NCBI GenBank assembly: GCA_021201335.1
Contig: JAJQFD010000029.1
Span: 1-37,258 of the forward strand
Reading direction: 5' to 3'
Length of the DNA stretch: 37,258 bases
Origin: Bacteroides sp.
GTDB taxonomy: Bacteria > Bacteroidota > Bacteroidia > Bacteroidales > Bacteroidaceae
Positions 1 to 10,424 of this stretch are shown piece after piece. The notes under the pieces were generated by a model. The model made no database searches and was not told the DNA's origin. It was given only the letters and a program-made list of their open reading frames with translations. Position 1 is the stretch's first letter; every line of letters starts with the position of its first letter. The translations under genes were made by a program, and so were the position numbers.

Positions 1-55
1 ACCTGTAACCGGCTGATCCGTAGTCAGCTACTCTATTCAGTTGAGCTACGCGGCC
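1..55 (-). tRNA. tRNA-Arg (ACG), 3' part cut off by window edge
   Basis: Read on the minus strand from base 55, the acceptor 5' side is GGCCGCG, followed by the D arm (GCTC...GAGT). The anticodon arm is GCTGA-CTACGGA-TCAGC, with anticodon ACG at 19-21, then the variable loop CGGTT and the first bases of the T stem (ACAGG). The window begins inside the T loop, so the T-arm 3' side and the acceptor 3' side are missing. Anticodon ACG, probably with A34 modified to inosine, reads CGU/CGC/CGA arginine codons. The arms pair well, so this is a functional-looking gene that is only truncated by the window. Confidence 0.9.
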
Positions 56-73
56 TTTTTGATTTAACGAGTG

Positions 74-104
74 CAAAGATACGGCTTTTCTGTTAAACAA
101 CAAG
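74..104 (-). promoter_or_regulatory. Bacteroidota-type promoter of the tRNA-Arg gene
   Basis: The minus strand has TATCTTTG followed by C at 74-81, an exact match to the Bacteroidota -7 consensus TAnnTTTG. CTTG at 101-104 lies 19 bp upstream, close to the -33 element TTTG. The tRNA 5' end is about 19 bases downstream of the -7 box, leaving room for a short leader. Confidence 0.65.
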
Positions 105-128
105 CTTTTCACCTCATTTTTTAGATTT

Positions 129-2426
129 TTATTCGATGAAACGGTTGTTAAATAATTGCCAACCTAATGTCAATCCGGCATTCCATTCTTTAGAAGGAGA
201 ACTATAATGATTCACATACGCAGATATGCTTCCAAAGGGCAACTGAAAGATTAAAGAAACTTCTCCAAAATATTCTAATCTGGAAAATGCTTTGCCGTAA
301 TAGGCATTATTCAAGGAATTTCTTTCAATGGGATAAATAGGCATAAACCCATAAAATTCACCCCGAAGATGAAACATATTATTTAAATGATAAATGGGTC
401 TTATTCCAGCCGCCATATATTGATTCGCACGAAAGGCTTCATTATAAGTTAATTTGCTATAAGGAGTAGGAGCAAATTCTCCAGCCTGAAGAAGGGTAGC
501 AGTATAATTCTCCGAAAAATTCTTTGAAGCATATAAAGCTTCAAAGTAAGTTCCCAATGTGAATTTATTATTAATTTTATGGTAATCTTCCCGGATATAA
601 GATATTTGTAACCAGGAATGACTTTTCTTGTAAAAGGAAGTTGGGTTAGCTTCACTTATACCTGGATAGAATCGTTCCTTTCCAGTATAAATTTGAGCAA
701 TTAATGACTCATGATAGCCACTCGTGGCATATTGTTTGCTATTAAGGGTACTACCATTAATACTGATTGAACCTCCAAATAGCATATATTTGCTTTTATC
801 ATATTTATATTCGTCAAAATTAATAACGCTTCCCTGAAAATAGCGATCTTCAAATCGGGCAACTCCTATGCCAAATTCAGCCCGTTTACTGGAAAGGAAA
901 GGCAAAGCTACCTTAAGCTTTACAAAACGTTCATCCTTTTTATTAAAAGCTGGTTTATCTCTTCCAAAAATTTTATCTTTTTTAAAATAATCAAAGGTAC
1001 TGATCGAAGTTAGTAAGCGATAGGATGTTGGAATCTTTGTTGGAAAATCAATTTTTGCCATAAATTGTGCATTATTATAAATCTTCCCAATCTGACCATC
1101 AAATAAAAACTCTTTAGAATAGTAATTCAAATCCTGATAATTCAAGCCAAAATATATTTGATTCGAACTAGTGGTGGACACATTTCCTCCAAAAAGAATC
1201 GATAAATTAGGTTTCATTTTGACCTTTAAATGAAGGTCGAATATATCTTCATCTTCACGATATATAGCCGTCGGAACAATTTCAGATATAATATTACCAG
1301 AAAGCAAACGAAAATATGCCAATTTTACCATTTCATAACTCAAGACCTCATTATCTGAAGCCTTGAATTCTTTTTTTATGTAAGCCTGTTGCTGTGAATT
1401 AGCTCCATCTATTATCAAATTTTTAAATCGCAGTTCTGGATAAGAACTGCGATAAACCATCCTTCTCAAACGGAGATTGTCTATGTTTACCCGACGATTA
1501 ATCCGGGTTTTAATTGAATCCATCATTTCAAGAGTATGATCATATCCTATTTTCTCAAGTTCATCTAATCGATGAAAATCCATTAATGTTACATCATCAT
1601 AACTGAAAGTCAACAGAATGCCTAATGAATCAGCCATTGTATAATCCGTTTTCTGCATGACCATATTATCTATCTGGCTCATTAGGTCTCCCTCTTTAGG
1701 TCTGGCTGGATTTTTGGCAACAACACTTCCAATAATTATATCTGGATGAAAATCATTCACCATTACATCTGTGGGGAAATTGTTATATATTCCTCCATCA
1801 TATGCTAAAATACCATTAATTGAAATAGGTTTAAACATGAAGGGAAAACTCATTGAAGCACGTACTGCATCTCCTAGATCTCCATTCCCCAAAACTATTT
1901 GTTCTTTATGGTAAACATCAGATGCGACACATTTAAAAGGAACAAAAAGATGATTAAAATCTCCTTTACAAGCAGCTGTGGCAGAAGCAAACATTTCAAT
2001 AAATGCCAAATTCATTTGAATTGGATTAACAATATGAGTAGGGAGTATCTGAGGTTTGAGACTTAAAGAATCCTTGAGTGGTATACGGATATTAAAAAAA
2101 TCGGGAGTTGGCAAATTTTGTTTGAAATAATACATATAATCTTCTTCCACAACTCCTGAATACCATCGTTTAAAATCGTCTGATGCAAACAATTCTTCCA
2201 TGTCATCAGGAGAATACCCCATCGCATATAACGAACCTACAATTGCTCCCATGGATGTACCGGTTATATAGTCTATTGGAATATTATTTTCTTCCAAGGC
2301 ACGAATAACACCAACATGAGTTAACCCTTTAGCACCCCCTCCACTAAGTACCAAACCGACTTTTTGTGCACTGATTTCAGATAATAGTAATATTAAAAAG
2401 AAAAAGATTGAAAATACCCTTCTCAT
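129..2426 (-). CDS. Patatin-like phospholipase with C-terminal outer-membrane beta-barrel (PlpD-like)
   Basis: A 765-residue protein with a signal peptide at about 1-20 ending in SEISA-Q. The patatin (PNPLA) domain covers about 23-310. It has the oxyanion motif GGGAKG at 29-34, the nucleophile elbow GTSMG at 56-60 (Ser58) and the catalytic dyad Asp in DGG at 210-212. Residues of about 330-410 look like a POTRA-type region, and the rest is rich in alternating aromatic beta strands typical of an Omp85/BamA-like barrel. By analogy with PlpD-type proteins it is probably an outer-membrane lipase or type Vd-like protein. It could act on membrane phospholipid or on a secreted substrate; the sequence does not show which. 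The gene stands alone after the htpG terminator and has its own -7 box. Confidence 0.88.
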   Translation of the reverse strand: MRRVFSIFFFLILLLSEISAQKVGLVLSGGGAKGLTHVGVIRALEENNIPIDYITGTSMGAIVGSLYAMGYSPDDMEELFASDDFKRWYSGVVEEDYMYYFKQNLPTPDFFNIRIPLKDSLSLKPQILPTHIVNPIQMNLAFIEMFASATAACKGDFNHLFVPFKCVASDVYHKEQIVLGNGDLGDAVRASMSFPFMFKPISINGILAYDGGIYNNFPTDVMVNDFHPDIIIGSVVAKNPARPKEGDLMSQIDNMVMQKTDYTMADSLGILLTFSYDDVTLMDFHRLDELEKIGYDHTLEMMDSIKTRINRRVNIDNLRLRRMVYRSSYPELRFKNLIIDGANSQQQAYIKKEFKASDNEVLSYEMVKLAYFRLLSGNIISEIVPTAIYREDEDIFDLHLKVKMKPNLSILFGGNVSTTSSNQIYFGLNYQDLNYYSKEFLFDGQIGKIYNNAQFMAKIDFPTKIPTSYRLLTSISTFDYFKKDKIFGRDKPAFNKKDERFVKLKVALPFLSSKRAEFGIGVARFEDRYFQGSVINFDEYKYDKSKYMLFGGSISINGSTLNSKQYATSGYHESLIAQIYTGKERFYPGISEANPTSFYKKSHSWLQISYIREDYHKINNKFTLGTYFEALYASKNFSENYTATLLQAGEFAPTPYSKLTYNEAFRANQYMAAGIRPIYHLNNMFHLRGEFYGFMPIYPIERNSLNNAYYGKAFSRLEYFGEVSLIFQLPFGSISAYVNHYSSPSKEWNAGLTLGWQLFNNRFIE

Positions 2427-2456
2427 AGAATGTTATTCGCATTTTGTACTAACCTC

Positions 2457-2464
2457 CAAATATA
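2457..2464 (-). promoter_or_regulatory. -7 box upstream of the patatin gene
   Basis: TATATTTG on the minus strand matches TAnnTTTG and is followed by GGAGG, about 30 bases before the ATG at 2426. No convincing -33 TTTG stands at the usual spacing, so only the -7 element is supported. Confidence 0.45.
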
Positions 2465-2501
2465 GAAAATAGTTTTTAAAGTAATTACAACTTTATAAAT
2501 A

Positions 2502-2540
2502 AAAAGGAGTATGAGGGAATAAACTCCTCATACTCCTTTT
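2502..2540 (-). terminator. Intrinsic terminator after htpG
   Basis: A perfect 15-bp stem (2502-2516 pairing with 2526-2540) encloses a 9-base loop. It lies 23 bases beyond the htpG stop codon. On the minus strand the stem is followed by T-rich sequence. The stem's A/T ends would also allow some termination on the other strand, but no plus-strand gene enters from the left. Confidence 0.8.
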
Positions 2541-2562
2541 AGCTAATGACAGTTTTTTTATA

Positions 2563-4614
2563 TTAAATCAATTCAATACTCCGTTTTACAAAATTATTCA
2601 AAGCTTCACCTTTAAGCATATTATTTTGAAGTAATGCCAAATCTATTAATTGGCGAATGATCTTATTATCAAAAGCATAATTGGCAAAAATGGAATCTTT
2701 TTCCTTTTTCAATTCATCGGATTTTTTATTTAAATCATTCAGTTCATCTTTTTCATTTGTAGGAATTTCCTCATCCTTTTTGCCTTCATGATTTTTATTG
2801 AGTTCATTCCGACGTTCTATTACTTTATTTATTTCTTCCTGAATAGGAGCAACTTTTGTTGCACATTCTTTTTCTTCGTCTGCCAAGACACCTTTAATTA
2901 ATTTATGATCTGAATTCAATACCATGTTAAACATATCTGGCATCTCTCCATAAAAACTCATTCCAGCCTGAATATTAGCCATCTCTTTCATACGACGCAT
3001 ATATTCGCTTTGAGTAATTGTCACCGGACTACTGTTTTCACCCATAGCTTGAGTTATAACGCTAAATTCAACTTTCTCTATTTGAGGTAGTTGACTCTTA
3101 AAAGTAGCTGATAAAGCTTCTTGTTCATCAGGCGCTAATGTATTGGTTTTCAGTTCTTCTTTAATAATTAAATGGTCAATTACATCGCTATCAACCCGAG
3201 TAAAGCGACTCTTCTCAAACTTACTTTCCAGCATGCTTACTAATGCAATATCTAATTGTCCATCCAGTAAGAGGATATTATATCCTTTATTTATAGCAGC
3301 ATCAATATAAGCATATTGTTCATCTTTATTACTGGAATATAAATAAATTAGTGTTTTGTCCTTATCTGTTTGATTATCTTTTATAAGCGTGTGATATTCG
3401 TCGTATGTATAATGTTTATTATCGGTGTCAGTAAATAAAGCAAATTTCTGTGCTTTATCATAGAAATCATCTTGCGTCAACATACCATAATGAATGAATA
3501 TTTTCAAGTCATTCCATTTCTCTTCAAATTGGTTGCGATCATTTTTAAAGATAGATTGCAAGCGATCAGACACTTTTTTGGTAATATGAGTAGAGATCTT
3601 CTTTACATTTGAATCACTTTGTAAGTAAGAACGCGATACATTTAACGGGATATCTGGTGAGTCAATAACACCATGTAATAGTGTCAGGAAATCGGGTACA
3701 ATACCTTCAACTGAATCTGTCACATATACTTGATTACTATAAAGTTGTATTTTATTCTTGGTAAGGTCAATATTCGATTTAATTTTAGGAAAATACAATA
3801 TACCCGTCAAATGAAAAGGAAAATCCACATTTAAATGGATCCAGAATAATGGCTCATCAGACATCGGATAGAGATCGCGATAGAAACTTTTATAATCCTC
3901 TTCTGTTAATTCACTTGGTTTGCGAGTCCAAAGTGGTGTTGTATTATTTATTATATTATTTTCTTCTGTATCAACTTGTTTGCCATCTTTCCATTCTTTC
4001 TTTTTTCCAAAAGCTATGGGAACTGGCAAATAACTGCAATATTTTTTTAACAAAGAAGAAATACGCGATTCATCCAAAAATTCTTTCGATTCATCATCAA
4101 TATAAAGAATAATATCTGTACCGCGATCATCCTTTTTTGCATCTTCTAGCGTAAATTCTGGGCTACCATCACATGTCCATTTTACAGCTTGTGCTCCTTC
4201 TTTGTAAGATTTGGTAACAATTTCTACTTTCTTCGACACCATAAAAGCGGAATAAAATCCTAAGCCAAAGTGTCCGATGATAGCATTTGCCTCCTTTTTA
4301 TATTTTTCCAAAAAATCATTAGCTCCCGAGAAAGCTATTTGGTTTATATATTTATCTATTTCATCGGCAGTAAGCCCAATACCTCTATCAGAGATAGTAA
4401 TTGTTTTCTTATCCAGCTTTACGTGAATAGTCAAATCTCCCAGTTCCCCATTAAATTCTCCCATTGAAGACAATGTTTTTAGCTTTTGGGTAGCATCTAC
4501 TGCATTAGAAACTAATTCTCTGAGAAAAATTTCGTGATCGCTATACAAGAATTTTTTAATAATCGGAAAAATATTATCCGTACTTACTCCAATATTACCT
4601 TTTTGCTTACTCAT
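2563..4614 (-). CDS. htpG: Molecular chaperone HtpG (bacterial Hsp90)
   Basis: A 683-residue cytoplasmic ATP-dependent chaperone. The GHKL ATPase domain has ELVSNAVDA (Glu33, Asn37), DRGIGL and GHFGLGFYSAFM, the expected ATP-lid motifs. The middle domain carries NVSRSYLQSD with the catalytic-loop Arg. The C-terminal dimerisation region is divergent, with a charged Lys/Glu-rich stretch (about 610-650), and there is no MEEVD tail, as expected in bacteria. The start ATG gives the usual Bacteroidota N-terminus. It sits directly downstream of clpC on the same strand, but a strong terminator lies between them. It is therefore probably transcribed from the 4615-4672 spacer, although I see no clear -7 box there. 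Confidence 0.97.
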   Translation of the reverse strand: MSKQKGNIGVSTDNIFPIIKKFLYSDHEIFLRELVSNAVDATQKLKTLSSMGEFNGELGDLTIHVKLDKKTITISDRGIGLTADEIDKYINQIAFSGANDFLEKYKKEANAIIGHFGLGFYSAFMVSKKVEIVTKSYKEGAQAVKWTCDGSPEFTLEDAKKDDRGTDIILYIDDESKEFLDESRISSLLKKYCSYLPVPIAFGKKKEWKDGKQVDTEENNIINNTTPLWTRKPSELTEEDYKSFYRDLYPMSDEPLFWIHLNVDFPFHLTGILYFPKIKSNIDLTKNKIQLYSNQVYVTDSVEGIVPDFLTLLHGVIDSPDIPLNVSRSYLQSDSNVKKISTHITKKVSDRLQSIFKNDRNQFEEKWNDLKIFIHYGMLTQDDFYDKAQKFALFTDTDNKHYTYDEYHTLIKDNQTDKDKTLIYLYSSNKDEQYAYIDAAINKGYNILLLDGQLDIALVSMLESKFEKSRFTRVDSDVIDHLIIKEELKTNTLAPDEQEALSATFKSQLPQIEKVEFSVITQAMGENSSPVTITQSEYMRRMKEMANIQAGMSFYGEMPDMFNMVLNSDHKLIKGVLADEEKECATKVAPIQEEINKVIERRNELNKNHEGKKDEEIPTNEKDELNDLNKKSDELKKEKDSIFANYAFDNKIIRQLIDLALLQNNMLKGEALNNFVKRSIELI

Positions 4615-4672
4615 AATGTATTAAGTTTTTATACTATAATTGTTATTATTATTTGGGGGGATGAAAACAAAA

Positions 4673-4703
4673 AAAATGCCAGACCTGCGAGGCCTGACAT
4701 TTT
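4673..4703 (-). terminator. Intrinsic terminator after clpC
   Basis: A 14-bp stem (4673-4686 with 4690-4703) and a 3-base loop. Two positions are mismatched if read as plus-strand RNA but become G-U wobble pairs in minus-strand RNA. The minus-strand stem is followed by TTTTTGTTTTC. Both points show that it terminates clpC transcription, 19 bases past the clpC stop. Confidence 0.82.
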
Positions 4704-4721
4704 GACTCATAACCAAATTTA

Positions 4722-7247
4722 TTAATTTTTGAGTTGAATCGTTGCAGATTCAATCTTCATTATTAACTCATTCTTTTCTATATCCAAAGAAACACCTATT
4801 GTATCACCTTCTTTCAAAACAGAGGTAATCATCAGTTCAGATAATCCATCTTCCAGATATGTCTGGATTGCCCGCTTCAAAGGACGCGCACCATATTGAA
4901 CATCATATCCTTTAGTAGCAATAAACTCTTTAGCATTTTCATCAATCACCAAGTGATAACCTAATCCTTCCAAACGTTCATAAAGTCCACGTAATTCGAT
5001 ATCAATTATTTTTTTGATTGCTTCCAAAGGCAATTGGTCAAAAGTGATAATTTCATCGATACGATTTAGAAATTCAGGAGCAAAAGATTTATTTAATGCT
5101 TTCTGTATAACGCTTCTGGAGAATTCTGAATCATTCAGTCTGGCCTGGGTCGCGAAACCAACACCTCTACCGAAGTCTTTGAGTTGACGGGTACCGATAT
5201 TTGAGGTCATAATGATTACTGTATTTTTAAAGTCCACCATACGTCCCAAACTATCTGTCAAACGGCCTTCATCCATTACTTGAAGCAATATATTAAATAC
5301 ATCAGGATGTGCTTTCTCAATTTCATCCAGTAAAACAATAGAATATGGTTTACGGCGTACTCTTTCTGTTAATTGTCCTCCTTCTTCATATCCTACATAC
5401 CCCGGAGGTGCTCCAACCAAACGTGAAACAGTAAATTTTTCCATGTACTCGCTCATATCTATCCGAATCAATGCATCCGAAGAACCGAACATGTATTTTG
5501 CCAATTCCTTTGCCAGATGTGTTTTACCTACACCGGTTGGTCCCAAGAATAAAAATGTACCAATTGGTTTATTCGGGTCTTTTAATCCTACCCGACTACG
5601 AAGAATTGCTTTTACCAATCTATCAATAGCATCATTCTGAGCTATTACTTTAGCTTTCAAATCATCCTTCATTCCTGCTAATTTGATGCCTTCAGCTTGA
5701 GCCATACGTTGGACAGGTATTCCCGACATCATTGAAACAACGTTTGCTATATCCTCTTCATCAACAATTTCACGGTGTTCTTTTAATTTAGCTTCCCAGT
5801 TATTTTTCATAATTTCCAGTTGAGTAGATAAATCTTTTTCCTGATCCCGGAAACTGGCAGCTAATTCGTAATTTTGTGACCTTACAGCCTCATTTTTTCT
5901 GGATTTAGCTTCTTCAATTAATTTCTCTTGTTCTTCAATTTCTTTTGGTACACTTATATTAGTCAGATGTACCCGTGAGCCTGATTCATCCAAGGCATCA
6001 ATGGCTTTATCAGGAAAATTACGGTCTGTAATATAACGATCCGTTAACTTGACACATGCTTCAAGAGCCGCATCCGTATAAGACACATTGTGATGATCTT
6101 CATACTTTTCCTTGATATTCCGAAGAATTTGCAATGTTTCTTCAGGAGTAGTCGGTTCAACCAATACTTTTTGGAAACGACGTTCCAGAGCACCATCTTT
6201 TTCAATGTTTTTCCTGTATTCGTCAAGAGTCGTAGCACCTATGCATTGTATTTCTCCTCGTGCCAATGCAGGTTTCAGCATATTAGCAGCATCCATAGAG
6301 CCAGCTGCAGAACCAGCACCTACAATTGTATGTATCTCGTCAATAAATAAAATTACATGTGGGTTTTTCTGTAATTCATTTAAAATAGATCGAATACGCT
6401 CTTCAAATTGTCCACGATATTTAGTTCCCGCTACTACAGATGCCATATCCAGAGCAACTACACGTTTATCAAATAAAATACGTGATACCTTTTTTTGAAC
6501 TATACGAAGTGCCAAACCCTCCACAATAGCCGATTTTCCAACTCCTGGTTCACCAATAAGTACTGGATTATTCTTTTTGCGACGACTTAATATTTGTGCC
6601 AGCCGTTCTATTTCACGTTCACGGCCAACTACAGGATCAAGCTTACCTTCCTCCGCTGCTTTAGTCATGTCTGTACCAAAATTATCCAGTACAGGGGTAT
6701 CATTTGCCGGTTTTTTAGATGTAGTAGCTTGCTGATGACTGCCTGAACGAGGTGCTTCCATTTCATCATCATCTTCATCATCTTCCGAAAATCCCATACC
6801 TGAAGTTATATCCGGTTGCAGAGAAAGTTGTTCAAAAACTTTCTTGTAGTCTATATTGTTTTCTTCCAGTACATTAGCTGCAACATTATTTTTATCTTTT
6901 AAAATAGCAAGTAATACATGTTCGGTATCTGCTATTCCTTTTTTTAATAAACGGGCTTCTAAGACGCACATTTTAAGTACTTTCGCTGCTTCATTAGATA
7001 AAGGAATATCTGCATTAGGTAATAACATATCATCTTGATATTTTATTAAGATATCTTCAATACGCGCTTTCACATCGGCGAGGTTTATGTTGAGTCCAGA
7101 TAAAACTTCGATTGCTTTTCCCTCACCATCACGGATTAAACCAAGCAATAAATGCTCTGGTCCGATATAGCTATTCTTTAAGCGATTTGCTTCTTCTTTG
7201 CTATATACGATGATATCCGAAACTTTTTGTGAGAATTGATTATTCAT
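4722..7247 (-). CDS. clpC: ATP-dependent Clp protease ATP-binding subunit ClpC
   Basis: An 841-residue Hsp100 unfoldase that would feed substrates to ClpP. Order of parts: two Clp N-terminal repeats (about 1-145), an acidic linker with a DDEDDDE run near 156-162, AAA+ domain 1 with Walker A GEPGVGKS (232-239), a UVR-type coiled middle domain (about 430-470), and AAA+ domain 2 with Walker A GPTGVGKT (569-576). The UVR-type middle domain and the length indicate ClpC rather than ClpA or ClpB. A good ribosome site (AAGGAG) stands a few bases before the ATG, unusual in this AT-rich genome with few such sites. A hairpin terminator follows. No clpP, mcsA or mcsB is nearby, so any adaptor is encoded elsewhere. 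Confidence 0.96.
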   Translation of the reverse strand: MNNQFSQKVSDIIVYSKEEANRLKNSYIGPEHLLLGLIRDGEGKAIEVLSGLNINLADVKARIEDILIKYQDDMLLPNADIPLSNEAAKVLKMCVLEARLLKKGIADTEHVLLAILKDKNNVAANVLEENNIDYKKVFEQLSLQPDITSGMGFSEDDEDDDEMEAPRSGSHQQATTSKKPANDTPVLDNFGTDMTKAAEEGKLDPVVGREREIERLAQILSRRKKNNPVLIGEPGVGKSAIVEGLALRIVQKKVSRILFDKRVVALDMASVVAGTKYRGQFEERIRSILNELQKNPHVILFIDEIHTIVGAGSAAGSMDAANMLKPALARGEIQCIGATTLDEYRKNIEKDGALERRFQKVLVEPTTPEETLQILRNIKEKYEDHHNVSYTDAALEACVKLTDRYITDRNFPDKAIDALDESGSRVHLTNISVPKEIEEQEKLIEEAKSRKNEAVRSQNYELAASFRDQEKDLSTQLEIMKNNWEAKLKEHREIVDEEDIANVVSMMSGIPVQRMAQAEGIKLAGMKDDLKAKVIAQNDAIDRLVKAILRSRVGLKDPNKPIGTFLFLGPTGVGKTHLAKELAKYMFGSSDALIRIDMSEYMEKFTVSRLVGAPPGYVGYEEGGQLTERVRRKPYSIVLLDEIEKAHPDVFNILLQVMDEGRLTDSLGRMVDFKNTVIIMTSNIGTRQLKDFGRGVGFATQARLNDSEFSRSVIQKALNKSFAPEFLNRIDEIITFDQLPLEAIKKIIDIELRGLYERLEGLGYHLVIDENAKEFIATKGYDVQYGARPLKRAIQTYLEDGLSELMITSVLKEGDTIGVSLDIEKNELIMKIESATIQLKN

Positions 7248-7893
7248 AAAATATCTCCTTATTTTAAAAGGTTTTGTTTGCTATACAAATATACCATTTT
7301 TCTTGATATATTTATTAAAATTCTCTCCATTCTTTGAAAATACAAATATCGTGCCAAGTTTTTATCTTATATGTAGACCCTATATATTAAAAGAAATTTT
7401 AAACCCAATTCAGTACTCCCTTATTAAGAGTAATTGGTATTCATGAAACACTTGAATTAAAAACATTTTAAATTAGGTAAATATAAAGTATATGTAAATA
7501 ATTTCATTTAAAGGACTAATTTTTAGATTTATAAATTTATAATATATAGGATTCAATTGTAAAAGCGAATATAATCAAAATCACATAAATACCCGAAGGA
7601 TAGGAGTAAATTACATTCAAAAATAATATTTAATAAATACTTTTTACTTCTTTTGTATTATATTCAATTTAAATTTAACTATTACTCATTTAGTCCTTTT
7701 TTTGCCATGTTCCCATCAAAAAGGAATATTCTTACTAATAAAATGAATCCTATTCAGAATGTCTGTTCACTGGATTTTGGAGAGATTTTAGCCTATAACA
7801 TTTTCTCAGAAAGCTTTTCGTATATCGTAAAAAAGCAGTAATTTAGCGTGGTTTTTTATAAGCCGTAAAATGTATAATTAATAATCTTTTTAA
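7248..7893. other. 646-bp divergent spacer between clpC and gyrA
   Basis: Very AT-rich. It holds the clpC -7 box and ribosome site on the left and must hold the gyrA promoter on the right. A weak candidate for gyrA is TAATTTAG at 7839-7846 with TTTT at 7815-7818, 20 bp apart. A 62-codon frame at 7653-7841 has AT-driven composition and no recognisable domain. A 10-bp inverted repeat (AAAGGACTAA at 7510-7519 and its complement at 7690-7699) is probably chance. No RNA gene was recognised. Confidence 0.5.
7286..7293 (-). promoter_or_regulatory. -7 box upstream of clpC
   Basis: TATATTTG on the minus strand matches TAnnTTTG and lies about 39 bases before the clpC ATG. The expected -33 TTTG is not present at 19-21 bp. 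No CIRCE-type inverted repeat was seen, so HrcA control is not supported. Confidence 0.45.
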
Positions 7894-10395
7894 ATGCTTG
7901 AACAAGACAGAATAATAAAGATTAACATCGAGGAGGAGATGAAGTCTTCTTACATAGATTATTCTATGTCAGTAATTGTATCTCGTGCTCTTCCAGATGT
8001 TAGGGACGGATTTAAGCCAGTTCATCGCCGAATTTTATATGGTATGATGGAACTTGGAAATACTTCAGATAAGCCATATAAGAAATCTGCAAGAATTGTA
8101 GGCGAAGTATTAGGAAAGTATCATCCACACGGGGATTCTTCTGTATATTTTGCAATGGTCCGTATGGCTCAGGAATGGGCTATGCGTTATCCACTTGTAG
8201 ATGGGCAGGGAAATTTTGGATCTGTTGATGGCGATAGTCCCGCAGCTATGCGTTATACTGAAGCCCGTTTAAATAAACTCGGAGAAGAAATGATGCAGGA
8301 TCTTTATAAAGAAACTGTGGATTTTGAGCCAAACTTTGATAATACATTGGCAGAACCCCGTGTAATGCCTACACGTATACCTAATTTATTAATAAATGGC
8401 GCATCTGGTATTGCCGTAGGGATGGCAACCAATATGCCGCCTCATAATCTTTCTGAAGTAATTGAAGCCTGTATTGCTTTTTTGGAAAATCAGGAAATTA
8501 CCATTGAAGAATTAATGGATTATGTGAAAGCACCAGATTTTCCTACCGGAGGTTTTATTTATGGGATAAGTGGGGTACGCGAATCATATATGACTGGACG
8601 TGGCCGTGTTATAATGCGTGCCCGTGCTGAAATTGAAACAAATAGTAATCATGACAAAATTGTCATTACTGAAATTCCATATAATGTCAATAAGGCAGAA
8701 TTAATCAAAAATATAGCCGATTTAGTTAATGATAAGAAGATTGAGGGTATCTCAAATGCTAACGATGAATCAGACCGTGAAGGGATGCGCATTGTGATTG
8801 ATATTAAGCGAGATGCTAATGCAAGTGTTGTTTTAAATAAATTGTATAAAATGACTGCATTGCAAACTTCATTTGGCGTTAACAATGTGGCATTGGTTAA
8901 TGGACGGCCGAAGACATTAAATCTACTTGATATGATTAAGTATTTCGTGGAACATAGACATGATGTTGTTATTCGTCGTACTCAATATGATTTAAGAAAG
9001 GCAAAAGAACGAGCTCATATTTTGGAAGGTTTAATTATAGCTTCCGATAATATTGATGAAGTAATCCGAATTATTCGGGCTGCTAAAACACCAGCTGATG
9101 CCATAAGCGGATTAATTGAACGTTTTGAATTGACAGAAATTCAAGCACGTGCTATTGTAGAAATGCGTTTACGGCAGTTAACCGGACTAATGCAAGATCA
9201 ACTTCATGCTGAATACAACGAAGTTATGAAACAAATTTCCGGTTATGAAGAGATTCTGAATAATGATGAGCGTTGTAAAGAAGTTATAAAACAAGAATTA
9301 TTGGAAGTAAAAGTTAAATATGGTGACGAACGTCGTTCAGAAATTGTATATTCATCCGAAGAATTCAATCCGGAAGATTTTTATGCAGATGATGAAATGA
9401 TTATTACTATTTCTCATATGGGATATATTAAACGTACACCTTTGGCTGAATTCCGCGCTCAAAATAGAGGAGGGGTAGGCTCAAAGGGTACAGACACCCG
9501 TGATGAGGATTTTATTGAACACATTTACCCTGCTACCATGCATAATACCATGATGTTCTTTACACAAAAAGGTAAATGTTATTGGTTAAAAGTTTATGAA
9601 ATTCCAGAAGGGACAAAGAATTCCAAAGGGCGTGCTATACAAAATTTATTGAATATTGATTCTGACGATGCTGTGAATGCTTACTTGCGTGTAAAAAATC
9701 TTGGTGATACAGAATTCATAAATAGCCATTATGTATTGTTCTGCACCAGGAATGGTGTAATCAAAAAAACTTTGCTGGAACAGTATTCACGTCCCAGACA
9801 AAATGGTGTTAATGCAATCACCATTCGCGAAGATGACCAAGTTATTGAAGTTCGTATGACAAATGGGAATAACGAAATAATTATTGCTAATAGAAATGGT
9901 CGCGCTATTCGTTTCCATGAAAGTGTGGTCCGTGTTATGGGACGCACAGCCACGGGAGTTCGTGGAATGCTTTTAGATGATGATGGAGAAGATGAAGTAG
10001 TGGGAATGATTTGTATCAAAGATCCTGAATCAGAATCAATAATGGTAGTTTCTGAGCAAGGATACGGGAAACGTTCAGAGCTTGAAGATTATCGAAAAAC
10101 CAATCGCGGTGGCAAAGGTGTTAAAACCATGAATATCACCGAAAAAACAGGTAAACTGGTGACAATCAAATCTGTAACGGATGAAAATGACCTAATGATT
10201 ATCAACAAATCAGGAATTACCATCCGATTAAAAGTTTCTGATGTAAGAATAATGGGACGTGCTACTCAAGGAGTACGGTTAATTAACCTTGAAAAACGGC
10301 ACGATCAGATTGGTTCAGTTTGCAAAGTTACTTCAGAACAATTGGATGAAGAAATTCTAAATGAATCCGAAGAGAATCGAAATGAGGAAGAATAG
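7894..10395 (+). CDS. gyrA: DNA gyrase subunit A
   Basis: An 833-residue subunit of the type IIA topoisomerase that introduces negative supercoils. The breakage-reunion domain has [12 protein letters not shown] (75-86) and [10 protein letters not shown] with catalytic Tyr121. The quinolone region has Ser82, the susceptible state in Bacteroides numbering; the position equal to E. coli Asp87 is Phe86. The C-terminal domain has beta-pinwheel repeats, and the GyrA box near 736-742 reads TNRGGKG rather than QRRGGRG. The tail is acidic (ending EENRNEEE). ParC is a possible alternative, but the recognisable GyrA box favours GyrA. No Shine-Dalgarno precedes the ATG. The downstream TPR gene starts 29 bases after the stop and is probably co-transcribed. 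Confidence 0.95.
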   Translation: MLEQDRIIKINIEEEMKSSYIDYSMSVIVSRALPDVRDGFKPVHRRILYGMMELGNTSDKPYKKSARIVGEVLGKYHPHGDSSVYFAMVRMAQEWAMRYPLVDGQGNFGSVDGDSPAAMRYTEARLNKLGEEMMQDLYKETVDFEPNFDNTLAEPRVMPTRIPNLLINGASGIAVGMATNMPPHNLSEVIEACIAFLENQEITIEELMDYVKAPDFPTGGFIYGISGVRESYMTGRGRVIMRARAEIETNSNHDKIVITEIPYNVNKAELIKNIADLVNDKKIEGISNANDESDREGMRIVIDIKRDANASVVLNKLYKMTALQTSFGVNNVALVNGRPKTLNLLDMIKYFVEHRHDVVIRRTQYDLRKAKERAHILEGLIIASDNIDEVIRIIRAAKTPADAISGLIERFELTEIQARAIVEMRLRQLTGLMQDQLHAEYNEVMKQISGYEEILNNDERCKEVIKQELLEVKVKYGDERRSEIVYSSEEFNPEDFYADDEMIITISHMGYIKRTPLAEFRAQNRGGVGSKGTDTRDEDFIEHIYPATMHNTMMFFTQKGKCYWLKVYEIPEGTKNSKGRAIQNLLNIDSDDAVNAYLRVKNLGDTEFINSHYVLFCTRNGVIKKTLLEQYSRPRQNGVNAITIREDDQVIEVRMTNGNNEIIIANRNGRAIRFHESVVRVMGRTATGVRGMLLDDDGEDEVVGMICIKDPESESIMVVSEQGYGKRSELEDYRKTNRGGKGVKTMNITEKTGKLVTIKSVTDENDLMIINKSGITIRLKVSDVRIMGRATQGVRLINLEKRHDQIGSVCKVTSEQLDEEILNESEENRNEEE

Positions 10396-10424
10396 ACATA
10401 TTACTAATTTTTAATTTTAAAATC

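Noticed and set aside
6112..6498. 128-codon plus-strand frame inside clpC
   Set aside because: It lies antisense to the conserved AAA+ domain 1 of ClpC and has no family match.
7248..7330. CIRCE or heat-shock operator before clpC
   Set aside because: No TTAGCACTC-type inverted repeat was found in the spacer.
7510..7699. 10-bp inverted repeat in the clpC-gyrA spacer
   Set aside because: Arms are 170 bp apart in AT-rich DNA and one could expect such pairs by chance.
7653..7841. 62-codon plus-strand frame before gyrA
   Set aside because: AT-driven composition, no domain, no ribosome site; it overlaps the likely gyrA promoter region.
9729..10019. 96-codon minus-strand frame inside gyrA
   Set aside because: Antisense shadow of the GyrA C-terminal domain, rich in Ser/Thr/Pro from complementary codons.
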